This document shows, one piece after another, positions 1-10,451 of a stretch of 49,007 nucleotides of DNA. The stretch spans positions 26,393-75,399 of the forward strand of contig NZUH01000018.1 in the NCBI GenBank assembly GCA_002697255.1, given 5' to 3'. Below the pieces are notes generated by a model. That model ran no database searches and was not told the origin of the DNA. It saw nothing but the letters and a program-made list of their open reading frames with translations. Source of the stretch: Flavobacteriaceae bacterium (GTDB taxonomy: Bacteria > Bacteroidota > Bacteroidia > Flavobacteriales > Flavobacteriaceae). A program made the position numbers and the translations under genes. The first letter of the stretch is position 1, and each line of letters opens with the position of its first letter.

Positions 1-161
1 TTAATTCTATTGCTTTAATTTATTTTCTAGAAACATATTTAATTTTTATATTTTTCCCATTTCTAATAACTTTAATAAAAATTATTGCAGAACAATATAG
101 AAATTGGATTTTTGAATTAGTAATTTTAATTTTCATTCTAATTAATCTATATCCTTTTTAG
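1..161 (+). CDS. C-terminal end of a hydrophobic membrane protein (truncated by window start)
   Basis: Open frame from window start: ..NSIALIYFLETYLIFIFFPFLITLIKIIAEQYRNWIFELVILIFILINLYPF* ending at TAG 159-161, 17 bp before the next ORF; strongly hydrophobic. Confidence 0.5.
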   Translation, partial: NSIALIYFLETYLIFIFFPFLITLIKIIAEQYRNWIFELVILIFILINLYPF

Positions 162-177
162 TTAAAAAAACAAAAAC

Positions 178-564
178 ATGAAAGTAGAAGTCTCAAGCGG
201 TGAACTATTAGATAAGTTTTCAATTTTAGAGTTAAAACTGAAAAACATTACTGATGACAAAAAATTGATAAATGTTAGAAAAGAGTTTGCATCGTTGTCC
301 CCTATGGTCAAAAAAATATTTCAAAAATTTGGTAAAGATTTGATTGCTCTATACGACAATTTATGTGAAATAAATGGTCAATTATGGAATATTGAAGATG
401 ATATTAGAGAATGTGAAAGGCACAAACAATTTGGAGACAGGTTTATTGAACTAGCAAGAGCTGTATACTTCACAAATGACAAAAGAAGTGATGTGAAAAA
501 ATTAATTAATAAGCTTACAGGCTCGGGATTTATTGAAGAAAAGTCATATGAAAATTATCAATGA
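178..564 (+). CDS. DUF6165-like protein associated with surface-glycan genes
   Basis: ORF MKVEVSSGELLDKFSILELKLKNI.. resembles the DUF6165 N-terminus; directly upstream of a GT9 glycosyltransferase. Confidence 0.65.
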   Translation: MKVEVSSGELLDKFSILELKLKNITDDKKLINVRKEFASLSPMVKKIFQKFGKDLIALYDNLCEINGQLWNIEDDIRECERHKQFGDRFIELARAVYFTNDKRSDVKKLINKLTGSGFIEEKSYENYQ

Positions 565-586
565 AAAATAAGCTAAACTTTAAAAG

Positions 587-1600
587 TTGAATAAGCATAT
601 ATTAATAATAAGGTTATCTTCTCTTGGAGATGTTGCAATGTGTGTACCGGTTATAAGTGTTTTAAGAAAAAATTATCCAAAACTTAAAATAACAGTTTTG
701 ACTACAAAGTTTTTTTCTCAATTATTTAATCAAGTTCCTGACATTAATTTTATTTTTTTTGAAAAAAAATACAAAAGCCTTTTAGGACTTTGGGCTTTTA
801 AGAATGGACTAAAAAAAATTAAGGCTGACTATATTATTGATCTTCATAATGTGTTAAGGACAAAAATCCTTGACATTTTTATTAATTCAACCCCTATGTA
901 TTCAGTCCCGTTTTTAAAGCTAGATAAAGCAAGAAAAGAAAAGAAAAAAATTATTAAAGGTGGCCAGTTAAAGAGACTAAAAACAATGCATCAAAGATAT
1001 GCAGATGTTTTTCAAAAAATTAATATAAATCTAGACTTACACAAATTTTCTCAATATAAAAAAATTAACATTTCTAAAAAAAATTATAATTTTTTGAATT
1101 CTAAAAAATTAGTAGGAATAGCGCCGTTTGCAAAGCACAGCTGTAAAGAATATTCTTTGGAGAATATTATAAAAGTCATCGATTTGTTGAGATCAAAAGT
1201 TTCTGTAATTTTATTTGGTGCAGCTGGCAAAGAGCAGAGAAAGCTGAAAGACATTGCAAAGAATAGAGAAAACACCTTTTCAATAGCTGGTGAATTAACC
1301 TTAAAAGAAGAGATGGATGTAATATCAAATTTAGATTTAATGATCTCTATGGATTCCGCTAACGGACACATAGCTGCTCTTTTCGGAATTAATGTCGTTT
1401 CAATATGGGGCGCAACACATCCATTTTTAGGATACGCACCCTTTGGTCAGCCTGAAAAAAATTCAATATTAGTTGACAAAAAAAGATACCCTAAAATTCC
1501 TGTTAGCATATACGGATCTAATTGCCCAAAACAATATATAAATGCAATAAATAGCATTAAGCCTGAAAAAATATTAGACAAAATTAACGAGATAATCTAG
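587..1600 (+). CDS. Glycosyltransferase family 9 (heptosyltransferase-like)
   Basis: N-terminal ILIIRLSSLGDVAMCVPVISVLRKNYP and C-terminal SMDSANGHIAALFGINVVSIWGATHP motifs typical of GT9; TTG start. Confidence 0.9.
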   Translation: MNKHILIIRLSSLGDVAMCVPVISVLRKNYPKLKITVLTTKFFSQLFNQVPDINFIFFEKKYKSLLGLWAFKNGLKKIKADYIIDLHNVLRTKILDIFINSTPMYSVPFLKLDKARKEKKKIIKGGQLKRLKTMHQRYADVFQKININLDLHKFSQYKKINISKKNYNFLNSKKLVGIAPFAKHSCKEYSLENIIKVIDLLRSKVSVILFGAAGKEQRKLKDIAKNRENTFSIAGELTLKEEMDVISNLDLMISMDSANGHIAALFGINVVSIWGATHPFLGYAPFGQPEKNSILVDKKRYPKIPVSIYGSNCPKQYINAINSIKPEKILDKINEII

Positions 1601-1881
1601 ATATCATCTATGTCTAATAGAATTTCATTAGATGTAGGGTAAGCCTGGCATGTAATAATAAGGCCGTCATCAATTTCATCATCTGTTAATATATAGTTTT
1701 GTTCTAAATCTACAGAACCCTTTTTTAGTCTACCAATACACGTTGCACATGCACCTCCTTTACAAGAGTATGGCGCATCAATATCGTTTTCTATGGCCGT
1801 GTCAAGAAGGGTCTTATTTTTGTCGCCAATAGCAGTAGTCTTGACCCCATCAACTTTATATGTTATTTTAATTAAATCCAA
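1597..1881 (-). CDS. 2Fe-2S ferredoxin
   Basis: Plant-type ferredoxin cluster motif CKGGACATC...TCQAYP. Confidence 0.9.
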   Translation of the reverse strand: MDLIKITYKVDGVKTTAIGDKNKTLLDTAIENDIDAPYSCKGGACATCIGRLKKGSVDLEQNYILTDDEIDDGLIITCQAYPTSNEILLDIDDI

Positions 1882-2003
1882 ATGTTTTATTTAACGCGAA
1901 TTTAATTAATTTCCGTTTCATAATAAAAAGATGATTATTTTAGCAACATGAACAATATCATTGACTTTATTATGTTTTTATAATTATATATTAATTTGAT
2001 CTA

Positions 2004-4502
2004 TTGAAAAAAGCTGTTACAACTATTTTTGCTATTTTTTTTATTTTAACTTTCCTATTAGGTTGTTCAAGAAAAAAAGATAAATTTTTAAACAAAAAAT
2101 TTCATTCGATAACAACCAAATATAATTTCCTTTTTAACGGAAATAATTTATACAACCTAGGATTAAATGAACTTGAAAATAATTTAAATGAAAATTTTTG
2201 GGAATTAATACCTGTTGAAAAGTTTAAATATTTAAATAGTGAATATGATGATGATAAGGAAACCAATTTCACAAAGTCTGAAGATAAAGCAACTTTAGCG
2301 ATTCAAAAACATTCAATGAATGTTAAGGGTAAAGAAAAAAACCCCATAATGGATCAAGCATATTTTTTATTAGGAAAATCTAGATATTTTGATAATAGAT
2401 TCATTCCCTCTCTAGAAGCGTTTAATTATATTTTATATAAATATCCAAAGAGTAAGCTTACAAACTTAGTTAAGATATGGAAGGAAAAGGTAAACATTAG
2501 ACTAGACCAAAATGATTATGCGATAAAAAATTTAAAAGAAATTTTAAATCAAGAAGATTTAAATCAATTTGAAAGATCAATGGCAAACTCCTTTATTAGC
2601 CAATCGTTTATTAATGAACAGAACATGGACAGCGCGTTGTTTTATTTAAAAAAAACAAGACTTGAAAAAGGCTTAAATTTCAGAAGAGATTTTTTGCTTG
2701 CACAGCTATTTCAGGAACTATCTATTAATGACACGGCTAATAATATTTATTCTGAGTTGATTGATCTTCATAGAAAGATCCCTAGAGATTTTTATATTAA
2801 CTCATATATAAAAAGATCTATGATTTCTGATTCGATAGACAGATCAATTACTGAATTAAAAGTATTGGCAAAAAATATTGAGAATATAGATTTTTTAGAC
2901 CTAATTTATCATCAGACTGGCATGTTGTACTTAAAAAAAGGAGCATTACTAAAAAAAGATAAAAGTTTTTTTAAAAAATCAGATTCTTTAGCTGTAGAAT
3001 ATTTTAACAAATCTTTAAGAATAGATTCTGATGAGGAGTTTTTAATAGCCAAGAATTACAGTGAATTAGCAGAATTAAATTTTAGAAATAAAAAATATTT
3101 AAAAGCAGGGTTGTATTACGACAGTACATTGGCTGAAATTAACATAAAAGCTAAGAAATACAGAAAGATAAAAAAGAAGCGAGATAATTTAAATGATTTA
3201 ATATTTTATGAAACTCAAACATCAAAACTAGACAGTATTATGTTTTTGGTAGAAATGTCTGATTTTGAAAGAAAAGAGTTTTTTAACCAATATGTTTCCA
3301 AGCTTGAGAAAAGGAAAAAAGAAGAGGGGGTAAAAAGCAATAATTTAGGCTCTGAAAATTTCATTTCTTCTGGAATTAACCCAGAAAATGCTACTTTTTA
3401 TTTTTATAACCCATCAGTCGTGGCATACGGCAAAACGGATTTTAATAATAAGTGGGGAAATAGAAAGCTTCAAGATAACTGGAGATGGTCAATTACGGAA
3501 AAAAATTTACAGGAGAATACAATTAATAATGAATCATATTTAATAAACAGGGATAGCTTACTTTCTGCGACTTACTATATTAGCTTGATTCCAAAAGAAT
3601 TACAAGAAATAGATAGTATAAAGCTTACAAGAAATGAAGGGTATTTTAAGCTGGGCGCTATTTACAGAGATCAGTTTGAAGAGTATAGCCTGTCTAATAA
3701 ATTTTTTCATAGATTATTAGACAATAACCCAAGTGAAGAGTTATTCTTGCCGGCTAAGTATTTTATTTATAAAAATTTTATGGACTTAAAAGAGTTAGGG
3801 CTAGCCAATGAAATTAAAAAATATATTATTAAAAATTATAAAGACTCTAAATATGCAGCAATTTTATTAGACCCAAGTAAGTCAATATTCAATGACGATG
3901 CGTCTGACTCCTATGAGCGGATATATTCTTTATATGAAGATCAAAAATATTTAGAAGTAATTTCAAATTGCGATAAATATATTAATTCATACAATGGAGA
4001 CAAAATTGTACCTAAATTTGAGCTTTTAAAAGCTTTAGCTATAGCTAGAGCTTATGGTTTTGAAAAATATAAAAAATCGTTACAATTTATAAAATTGAAT
4101 TATTCAAGTACCGTTGAAGGCAAAGAGGCGGAAATATTACTGAAAGAAGTACTTCCTCTTTTAGAAGATCAATCTTTTGAAGAGAATAAGCTATCTGATA
4201 ATTACAAAATAATATATACATTTAACTCTACATTATCTCAAAGTATAGATTCTCAAGTCGCTGATTTAGAAGAGTATATAAAAGGTGAGGATTTTTTAGA
4301 CTTAAGAGTTTCTGAAGATTATTACAATAATATTATTACATTTGTTGTAATACATGGTTTGAAGAGTTATGATGGTGGCATGGGGCTGAAAGAAAGGTTA
4401 GATAATATTATAAGGAAAAAGTCGATCACATCATTTGTAATATCTTCTAAAAATTATAAAACTATTCAGATTCATAAAAATTTAGAAACATTTAAGAATT
4501 AA
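2004..4502 (+). CDS. sprE: SprE/PorW-like TPR lipoprotein (gliding motility / type IX secretion)
   Basis: Lipoprotein signal LTFLLGCSRKKDKFLNKKFHSITTKYNFLFNGNNLYNLGLNEL, characteristic SprE/PorW N-terminus; 832 aa with TPR-like helices; TTG start. Confidence 0.85.
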   Translation: MKKAVTTIFAIFFILTFLLGCSRKKDKFLNKKFHSITTKYNFLFNGNNLYNLGLNELENNLNENFWELIPVEKFKYLNSEYDDDKETNFTKSEDKATLAIQKHSMNVKGKEKNPIMDQAYFLLGKSRYFDNRFIPSLEAFNYILYKYPKSKLTNLVKIWKEKVNIRLDQNDYAIKNLKEILNQEDLNQFERSMANSFISQSFINEQNMDSALFYLKKTRLEKGLNFRRDFLLAQLFQELSINDTANNIYSELIDLHRKIPRDFYINSYIKRSMISDSIDRSITELKVLAKNIENIDFLDLIYHQTGMLYLKKGALLKKDKSFFKKSDSLAVEYFNKSLRIDSDEEFLIAKNYSELAELNFRNKKYLKAGLYYDSTLAEINIKAKKYRKIKKKRDNLNDLIFYETQTSKLDSIMFLVEMSDFERKEFFNQYVSKLEKRKKEEGVKSNNLGSENFISSGINPENATFYFYNPSVVAYGKTDFNNKWGNRKLQDNWRWSITEKNLQENTINNESYLINRDSLLSATYYISLIPKELQEIDSIKLTRNEGYFKLGAIYRDQFEEYSLSNKFFHRLLDNNPSEELFLPAKYFIYKNFMDLKELGLANEIKKYIIKNYKDSKYAAILLDPSKSIFNDDASDSYERIYSLYEDQKYLEVISNCDKYINSYNGDKIVPKFELLKALAIARAYGFEKYKKSLQFIKLNYSSTVEGKEAEILLKEVLPLLEDQSFEENKLSDNYKIIYTFNSTLSQSIDSQVADLEEYIKGEDFLDLRVSEDYYNNIITFVVIHGLKSYDGGMGLKERLDNIIRKKSITSFVISSKNYKTIQIHKNLETFKN

Positions 4503-4513
4503 AACAATTAAAT

Positions 4514-4903
4514 ATGAATAATACAAATCAGCAAAATATGATAACTCAAGGCACAACATTAGATGGAAACATCCACAGCCAAGGAGATTTTAGAGTTGAG
4601 GGAAATATTAAAGGAGACATAAAAACATCTGGAAAAATAGTTGTTGGTAAAACAGGAGTAATTAATGGAAGTTTAGACGCAGAGAGCGCTGATTTTGAAG
4701 GGAGCTTTTCGGGCAAATTAAAATTAACGGGAATGTTAACTCTTAGATCATCTGCATACATTGAAGGTGAGGTAGAAATATCAAAATTATCCGTAGAGCC
4801 CGGGGCAACATTTAATGCAACATGCATTATGAAAGGCGGAGTTAAAGAATTAAAAAAGAGTGAAGAAAAAGACTCAACCGAAAAAAAAGAAAAGTCAGCA
4901 TAA
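4514..4903 (+). CDS. Bactofilin family protein
   Basis: TTLDGNIHSQGDFRVEGNIKGDIKTSGKIVVGKTGVINGSLDAESADFEGSFSGKL: repetitive beta-helix pattern of bactofilins. Confidence 0.9.
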   Translation: MNNTNQQNMITQGTTLDGNIHSQGDFRVEGNIKGDIKTSGKIVVGKTGVINGSLDAESADFEGSFSGKLKLTGMLTLRSSAYIEGEVEISKLSVEPGATFNATCIMKGGVKELKKSEEKDSTEKKEKSA

Positions 4904-5087
4904 TTTCATAATTTTCTCACAGATGGCATTTCAAATGCTAATTATTATTGGGGGAGGAATATTTTTAGGCCTAAAAATTGATGCTCATTATAATAACTTA
5001 AATAATTTTTTCACAATTTTATTTTCTCTAGTTTCAATAGCAATTTCTATATATTATATTACAAGTCAAGTAACAAAAAATGGGTAA
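4860..5087 (+). CDS. AtpZ/AtpI family membrane protein
   Basis: Two TM segments with GGGIFLGLKIDAHYN motif; GTG start overlapping the bactofilin 3' end; upstream of atpB. Confidence 0.75.
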   Translation: MKKKTQPKKKKSQHNFIIFSQMAFQMLIIIGGGIFLGLKIDAHYNNLNNFFTILFSLVSIAISIYYITSQVTKNG

Positions 5088-5466
5088 TATTCTAAAAAAA
5101 AATATAGATTTTACTATCTTTTTCTTATTTACAATTCTGTTATACAATCTTCATTCAAATTTGGAATTTAATTATTCAATCTTTGATAAAACACCCATTA
5201 ATTCTATCTATATATTTAATTTTTTTGCAATTTTAATCTTTTTGACAGGTTCAAGGCTGAATATAAAACATCAGTTAGTTAACCCGCTGACCTTTTTCAT
5301 TTTGCTCACATTAATTAAAATGCTTGCTACAATAATTTTCTTTATTTACTATAACCTAGGGTCCTTTTATGATATTAAAATAGTTGCGTATCATTTTTTC
5401 CCAGTTTATTTTTTATTCCTTTCATTTGAAATTTTTAGCCTAAAAAAAACGTTGAATAATATTTAA
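5080..5466 (+). CDS. Small multi-TM protein in the AtpI position (DUF6168-like)
   Basis: Four hydrophobic segments; located between AtpZ-like gene and atpB; overlaps atpZ-like stop by 8 bp. Confidence 0.6.
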   Translation: MGNILKKNIDFTIFFLFTILLYNLHSNLEFNYSIFDKTPINSIYIFNFFAILIFLTGSRLNIKHQLVNPLTFFILLTLIKMLATIIFFIYYNLGSFYDIKIVAYHFFPVYFLFLSFEIFSLKKTLNNI

Positions 5467-5487
5467 AAACTTCTTCTTTTTTTTTTG

Positions 5488-5518
5488 TTTGAAATTTCCT
5501 TTTATGTGTGTACATTTG
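5488..5518 (+). promoter_or_regulatory. Bacteroidota-type sigma promoter upstream of atpB
   Basis: TTTG (5488-5491), 19-bp spacer, TACATTTG (5511-5518) matches the -33 TTTG / -7 TAnnTTTG consensus; 33 bp before atpB ATG. Confidence 0.6.
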
Positions 5519-5551
5519 CAACCATAATTAATAGAAGAAATTTTAGCAAAA

Positions 5552-6640
5552 ATGCTTTTAAGATTTTCAACGAAATTTTTCTTAATTTTTTTCTTTCTTT
5601 TTTTTGGAAGTAGCATTGCTTTTTCGGCAGAAAAGTTTGATGATCAAAAAGACTTTGATGTAAATGAAATGATAATGCATCATATTAAAGACTCACATGA
5701 ATTTCATATAATGGATATTAATGGACATGGAGTTTCTTTTCCTCTGCCTGTTATACTTTGGACAGAAAATGGACTGGTCTCATTTCTTTCTTCCGAGTTT
5801 GATCATGATGATTCGGGGGCAGTAGTTGTTAACAGAAAGGGCCAATCTTTTGTTAAATATCATGAAAAAATACTTTATGCAAGTGATGAAAAAAACGGTA
5901 ATTATGTTTCTTATGATGAAGAAGGGAATATTTTAAATAAAAAACCATTAGACCTCTCAATAACCAAGCTTGTTTTTTCAATGTTTATTTCCATGATTTT
6001 ATTAGTGATTATTTTTGTAGCTACTGCTAAAACTTATTCTGGTTCAGTAAAAGGAGAACCAACAGGATTGAGTAAATTTACAGAGCCTTTAATTATTTTT
6101 ATAAAAGATGAGGTAGCAGTGCCAATGATTGGAGAAACAAATTACAATAGGTATATGCCTTTCTTATTAACACTTTTCTTTTTCATTTGGATTAATAATC
6201 TTATGGGGCTAATTCCTTTCTTTCCTTTTAGTGCAAATCTTAGTGGGAATATTGCTTTTACATTTGTGCTGGCTGCGATTACATTTATTATTACAACATT
6301 AGTTGCCAATAAAGATTATTGGAAACATATTTTTTGGATGCCAGGGATTCCTGTTCCTATGAAGCTTTTCCTTGCACCAATTGAATTTTTAGGAATTTTT
6401 ATTAAGCCCATATCTTTGATGATAAGGTTATTTGCAAATATTTCAGCTGGGCATATTATAGTATTAAGCTTGATATCATTAATATTTATATTTAAGAGTA
6501 TCTGGTTAGCGCCAGCGTCGTTATTCTTTTCAGTATTTATTAGTCTTATCGAAGTTTTAGTTGTTGCCATTCAGGCATATATATTTACAATGTTGTCTGC
6601 CTTATACATAGGTAGTGCAATTGAAGAACACGAACATTAA
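5552..6640 (+). CDS. atpB: F0F1 ATP synthase subunit A with long N-terminal secreted extension
   Basis: C-terminal FLAPIEFLGIFIKPISLMIRLFANISAGHIIVLSLI is the conserved subunit a motif. Confidence 0.97.
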   Translation: MLLRFSTKFFLIFFFLFFGSSIAFSAEKFDDQKDFDVNEMIMHHIKDSHEFHIMDINGHGVSFPLPVILWTENGLVSFLSSEFDHDDSGAVVVNRKGQSFVKYHEKILYASDEKNGNYVSYDEEGNILNKKPLDLSITKLVFSMFISMILLVIIFVATAKTYSGSVKGEPTGLSKFTEPLIIFIKDEVAVPMIGETNYNRYMPFLLTLFFFIWINNLMGLIPFFPFSANLSGNIAFTFVLAAITFIITTLVANKDYWKHIFWMPGIPVPMKLFLAPIEFLGIFIKPISLMIRLFANISAGHIIVLSLISLIFIFKSIWLAPASLFFSVFISLIEVLVVAIQAYIFTMLSALYIGSAIEEHEH

Positions 6641-6646
6641 TTTTAA

Positions 6647-6898
<252 letters not shown>

Positions 6899-6926
6899 GT
6901 ACTTATATTAACATTAATTAACTAAT

Positions 6927-7421
6927 ATGGATTTAGTTACACCAGACATTGGTCTTATTTTTTGGACTACAGTTTCTTTTGGGATCCTGTATTTCGTTCT
7001 CGCAAAATTTGCATGGAAACCTATTTTAGGGGCTGTCAATGAAAGAGAAAAGTCTATCAAAGACGCACTTTCTGCGGCTGAAAAAGCCAAAGATGAAATG
7101 GAAAATTTAAAGTCTGATAATGAAAAGATTTTAAATGAAGCAAAGCTTCAAAGAGAATTGTTATTAAAAGAAGCCAGAGAAATAAAATCAAAAATAATTT
7201 TTGATGCTGAAAATGAAGCGACTGAAAAGGCAAATAAGCTGATTGAGTCTGCTAAAACAGCAATTGAAAATGAAAAGACTGCTGCAATGAAAGAATTAAA
7301 AAACACTGTTGTAGACCTTTCGCTTAATATTGCTGAAAAATTACTTTCTAAGGAATTAGAAAATAAGGATAAGCAACTAGAAAATATTCAAGAGATTCTA
7401 GACAAAACAAAATTAAATTAA
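6927..7421 (+). CDS. atpF: F0F1 ATP synthase subunit B
   Basis: N-terminal TM plus coiled coil; operon position. Confidence 0.95.
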   Translation: MDLVTPDIGLIFWTTVSFGILYFVLAKFAWKPILGAVNEREKSIKDALSAAEKAKDEMENLKSDNEKILNEAKLQRELLLKEAREIKSKIIFDAENEATEKANKLIESAKTAIENEKTAAMKELKNTVVDLSLNIAEKLLSKELENKDKQLENIQEILDKTKLN

Positions 7422-7951
7422 TGCAATCAAGAGCAGCCATAAGATACGCAAAAGCAATATTTGAAATTGCTGTTGAAGAGAATACAATAGATGATATTTT
7501 CCATGACATGAGCACTATTGACTCTTTATCAAATGACTCCTCAGATTTCAAAAATTTATTGACTAATTCACAGATTAAATATCAAGATAAGAAAAATGCA
7601 ATCTTGTCATTAATCAAAAATTATAGCAGATTAACTGTAAAATTGATTGACTTGCTTATCAATAACAAAAGAATTTACATAGTTAATGACATTGCTAATA
7701 GCTTTATACAATTATATAACCGTCACAATGATATTAAGGAAGCTGTGGTTATAACAGCCACCCCAATTAATAAAGACTTAGAAGAAAAAATTCTTTCCAA
7801 GATTAATGTTGCTGACATTAAATCAATTAATCTAAAAAACATAGTGAATCCAAGTATTCTTGGAGGCTTCATTATAAGATTTGATGGAAAAGAGTATAAT
7901 GCAAGCGTAAAGCAAAATTTAAACAATTTAAAAACCGAACTTACAAATTAA
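7421..7951 (+). CDS. atpH: F0F1 ATP synthase subunit delta
   Basis: [19 protein letters not shown]-terminus and [30 protein letters not shown]-terminus. Confidence 0.95.
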   Translation: MQSRAAIRYAKAIFEIAVEENTIDDIFHDMSTIDSLSNDSSDFKNLLTNSQIKYQDKKNAILSLIKNYSRLTVKLIDLLINNKRIYIVNDIANSFIQLYNRHNDIKEAVVITATPINKDLEEKILSKINVADIKSINLKNIVNPSILGGFIIRFDGKEYNASVKQNLNNLKTELTN

Positions 7952-7956
7952 ATAAT

Positions 7957-9531
7957 ATGGCCGAGGTAAATCCTGCTGAGATTTCAGCAATATTAAAAAA
8001 ACAATTAAAAGATTTTGACTCTTCTTCGTCATTAAACGAAATCGGAAGTGTTCTAACTGTTGGTGATGGAATTGCAAGAGCATATGGACTTTCAAATGCT
8101 CAATACGGAGAACTTGTGGAGTTTTCAAATGGAACTCAAGGAATTGTTCTTAATTTAGAAGAAGACAATGTTGGAATAGTGCTTCTTGGTACGTCCACAG
8201 ACATTAAAGAAGGAGACACTGTTAAAAGAACTTCTACAATAGCTTCTGTTAAAGTTGGTGAAGGTATTGTGGGAAGAGTTGTTGACACTTTAGGTAATCC
8301 AATTGATGGGAAAGGAGATTTAGCTGGAGATCTTTATGAAATGCCACTGGAAAGGAAAGCACCTGGAGTTATTTTTAGACAGCCTGTAAATGAACCACTT
8401 CAAACAGGAATAAAGTCAGTTGATGCAATGATTCCAATTGGAAGAGGTCAAAGAGAATTAGTTATTGGTGACAGACAAACTGGTAAAACAACAGTTTGTA
8501 TTGATACAATTTTAAATCAAAAAGAATTTTATGATGCAGGAAAACCTGTTTATTGTATTTATGTTGCTGTAGGACAAAAGGCATCCACCGTTGCTGGAAT
8601 TGCAAAAATTTTAGAAGACAAAGGAGCCTTAGCATATACAACAATTGTTGCAGCAAATGCCTCTGACCCAGCAGCTATGCAGGTCTATGCTCCTTTCACA
8701 GGCGCTTCTATTGGAGAATATTTTAGAGATACTGGAAGACCAGCTCTAATCATATATGACGACTTATCAAAGCAAGCAGTTGCATACCGTGAAATTTCAC
8801 TATTATTAAGGAGGCCCCCTGGAAGAGAAGCATATCCTGGAGATGTTTTTTATCTTCATTCAAGATTATTAGAAAGAGCCGCAAAGGTTATTAATGATGA
8901 TACAATTGCTAAAGACATGAACGATCTTCCAGAGTCACTTATATCGAAAGTAAAAGGAGGAGGATCTTTAACCGCATTACCGATTATTGAAACCCAGGCA
9001 GGAGATGTTTCTGCTTACATCCCTACAAATGTAATTTCCATTACCGATGGTCAGATTTTTCTAGAGTCAGATTTATTTAACTCTGGAGTTAGACCTGCGA
9101 TTAATGTGGGTATTTCCGTTTCGAGGGTAGGAGGTTCAGCTCAGATTAAATCAATGAAAAAAGTTTCGGGGACACTTAAACTTGATCAGGCACAATTTAG
9201 AGAATTAGAAGCCTTTGCAAAATTTGGATCCGATCTTGATGCAGCAACACTTAATGTTATTGAAAAAGGAAAGCGAAACGTAGAAATTTTAAAACAAGCT
9301 CAAAATGATCCGTTTAAAGTTGAAGATCAGGTTGCGATAATTTATGTTGGCTCCAAGAATCTACTAAGGGATATCCCTGTCGATAAGATAAAAGATTTTG
9401 AATCTGAATATATAAGAGTTCTGAACGACAAACACTTAGACGTATTGTTAATGATTAAACAAGGTAAATTAACCGATGAAGTCACAGGGACATTAGAAAA
9501 AGTATGTACTGACTTGGTGGCAATGTTTTAA
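7957..9531 (+). CDS. atpA: F0F1 ATP synthase subunit alpha
   Basis: Walker A GDRQTGKT; highly conserved alpha subunit sequence. Confidence 0.99.
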   Translation: MAEVNPAEISAILKKQLKDFDSSSSLNEIGSVLTVGDGIARAYGLSNAQYGELVEFSNGTQGIVLNLEEDNVGIVLLGTSTDIKEGDTVKRTSTIASVKVGEGIVGRVVDTLGNPIDGKGDLAGDLYEMPLERKAPGVIFRQPVNEPLQTGIKSVDAMIPIGRGQRELVIGDRQTGKTTVCIDTILNQKEFYDAGKPVYCIYVAVGQKASTVAGIAKILEDKGALAYTTIVAANASDPAAMQVYAPFTGASIGEYFRDTGRPALIIYDDLSKQAVAYREISLLLRRPPGREAYPGDVFYLHSRLLERAAKVINDDTIAKDMNDLPESLISKVKGGGSLTALPIIETQAGDVSAYIPTNVISITDGQIFLESDLFNSGVRPAINVGISVSRVGGSAQIKSMKKVSGTLKLDQAQFRELEAFAKFGSDLDAATLNVIEKGKRNVEILKQAQNDPFKVEDQVAIIYVGSKNLLRDIPVDKIKDFESEYIRVLNDKHLDVLLMIKQGKLTDEVTGTLEKVCTDLVAMF

Positions 9532-9534
9532 AAA

Positions 9535-10386
9535 ATGGCAAATTTAAAAGAAATAAGAAATAGAATTTCATCTGTATCTTCTACAATGCAGATTACAAGT
9601 GCTATGAAGATGGTTTCTGCAGCCAAGCTTAAAAAAGCACAAGATGCAATTACAGCCATGAGGCCTTATGCTGATAAGTTAACCCAAATGTTAGTTGACC
9701 TTGCTTCTTCTGTTGATTTTGAAAACCATTATCTTCAATCAACAGAAGACAGAAAATTATTAGTGGTATGCGTAACATCAAACAGAGGACTTTGTGGCGC
9801 TTTTAACTCTAATGTTATAAAAGAGTGTTTGGAAATAGCTAACACAGCTGACCATGAAGTTTCATTTTATTGCATTGGTAAAAAAGGGGCAGATATATTA
9901 TCAAAAAAGCATAATGTTATTGAGATAAGCAATGAGGTTTTTGATGATCTAAATTTTGAAAATGTTTCTTTAATTGCTAAGAAATTAATGTCAAAGTTTT
10001 CTGTAAAAGAATTTGATCAAATAAAGATAGTTTATAACAAATTCAAGAATGCGGCAACTCAGATTGTTAAAAATGAACAATATCTACCCATAGAAAATAA
10101 TGAATCTAGAGAAGCAAATGAATCCAAAGATTATATTTTTGAGCCATCTCAAACAGAAATTATTTCTGAATTAATTCCAAAATCTCTAAAGATACAATTG
10201 TATAAAGCGATTAGAGACTCGTATGCTTCTGAGCATGGAGCTAGAATGACAGCTATGCATAAAGCAACTGACAATGCAACTGAATTAAGAGACCAATTAA
10301 AATTGACTTATAATAAAGCAAGACAAGCGGCTATTACTAATGAAATCCTTGAAATTGTTGGTGGAGCCGAAGCTTTAAACGGCTAA
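9535..10386 (+). CDS. atpG: F0F1 ATP synthase subunit gamma
   Basis: MANLKEIRNRISSVSSTMQITSAMKMVSAAKL and C-terminal RQAAITNEILEIVGGAEAL. Confidence 0.98.
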   Translation: MANLKEIRNRISSVSSTMQITSAMKMVSAAKLKKAQDAITAMRPYADKLTQMLVDLASSVDFENHYLQSTEDRKLLVVCVTSNRGLCGAFNSNVIKECLEIANTADHEVSFYCIGKKGADILSKKHNVIEISNEVFDDLNFENVSLIAKKLMSKFSVKEFDQIKIVYNKFKNAATQIVKNEQYLPIENNESREANESKDYIFEPSQTEIISELIPKSLKIQLYKAIRDSYASEHGARMTAMHKATDNATELRDQLKLTYNKARQAAITNEILEIVGGAEALNG

Positions 10387-10451
10387 TTCCCTTTTGAACC
10401 TTTTGCATTCCAAGTTATATTAGTTTATTTTAGATATTAAACTTTATAAAC

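Noticed and set aside
1084-1371. Antisense ORF opposite the GT9 gene
   Set aside because: Lies entirely within a well-supported coding gene on the other strand and has no recognisable domain.
4546-4827. Antisense ORF opposite bactofilin
   Set aside because: Shadow ORF of a repetitive conserved gene; no independent support.
7928-8656. Minus-strand ORFs opposite atpA (7928-8128, 8462-8656)
   Set aside because: Shadow ORFs of a highly conserved gene.
7957-10386. Missing atpD/atpC as a deletion
   Set aside because: Separation of beta/epsilon genes from the rest of the ATP synthase operon is usual in Bacteroidota; not evidence of loss.
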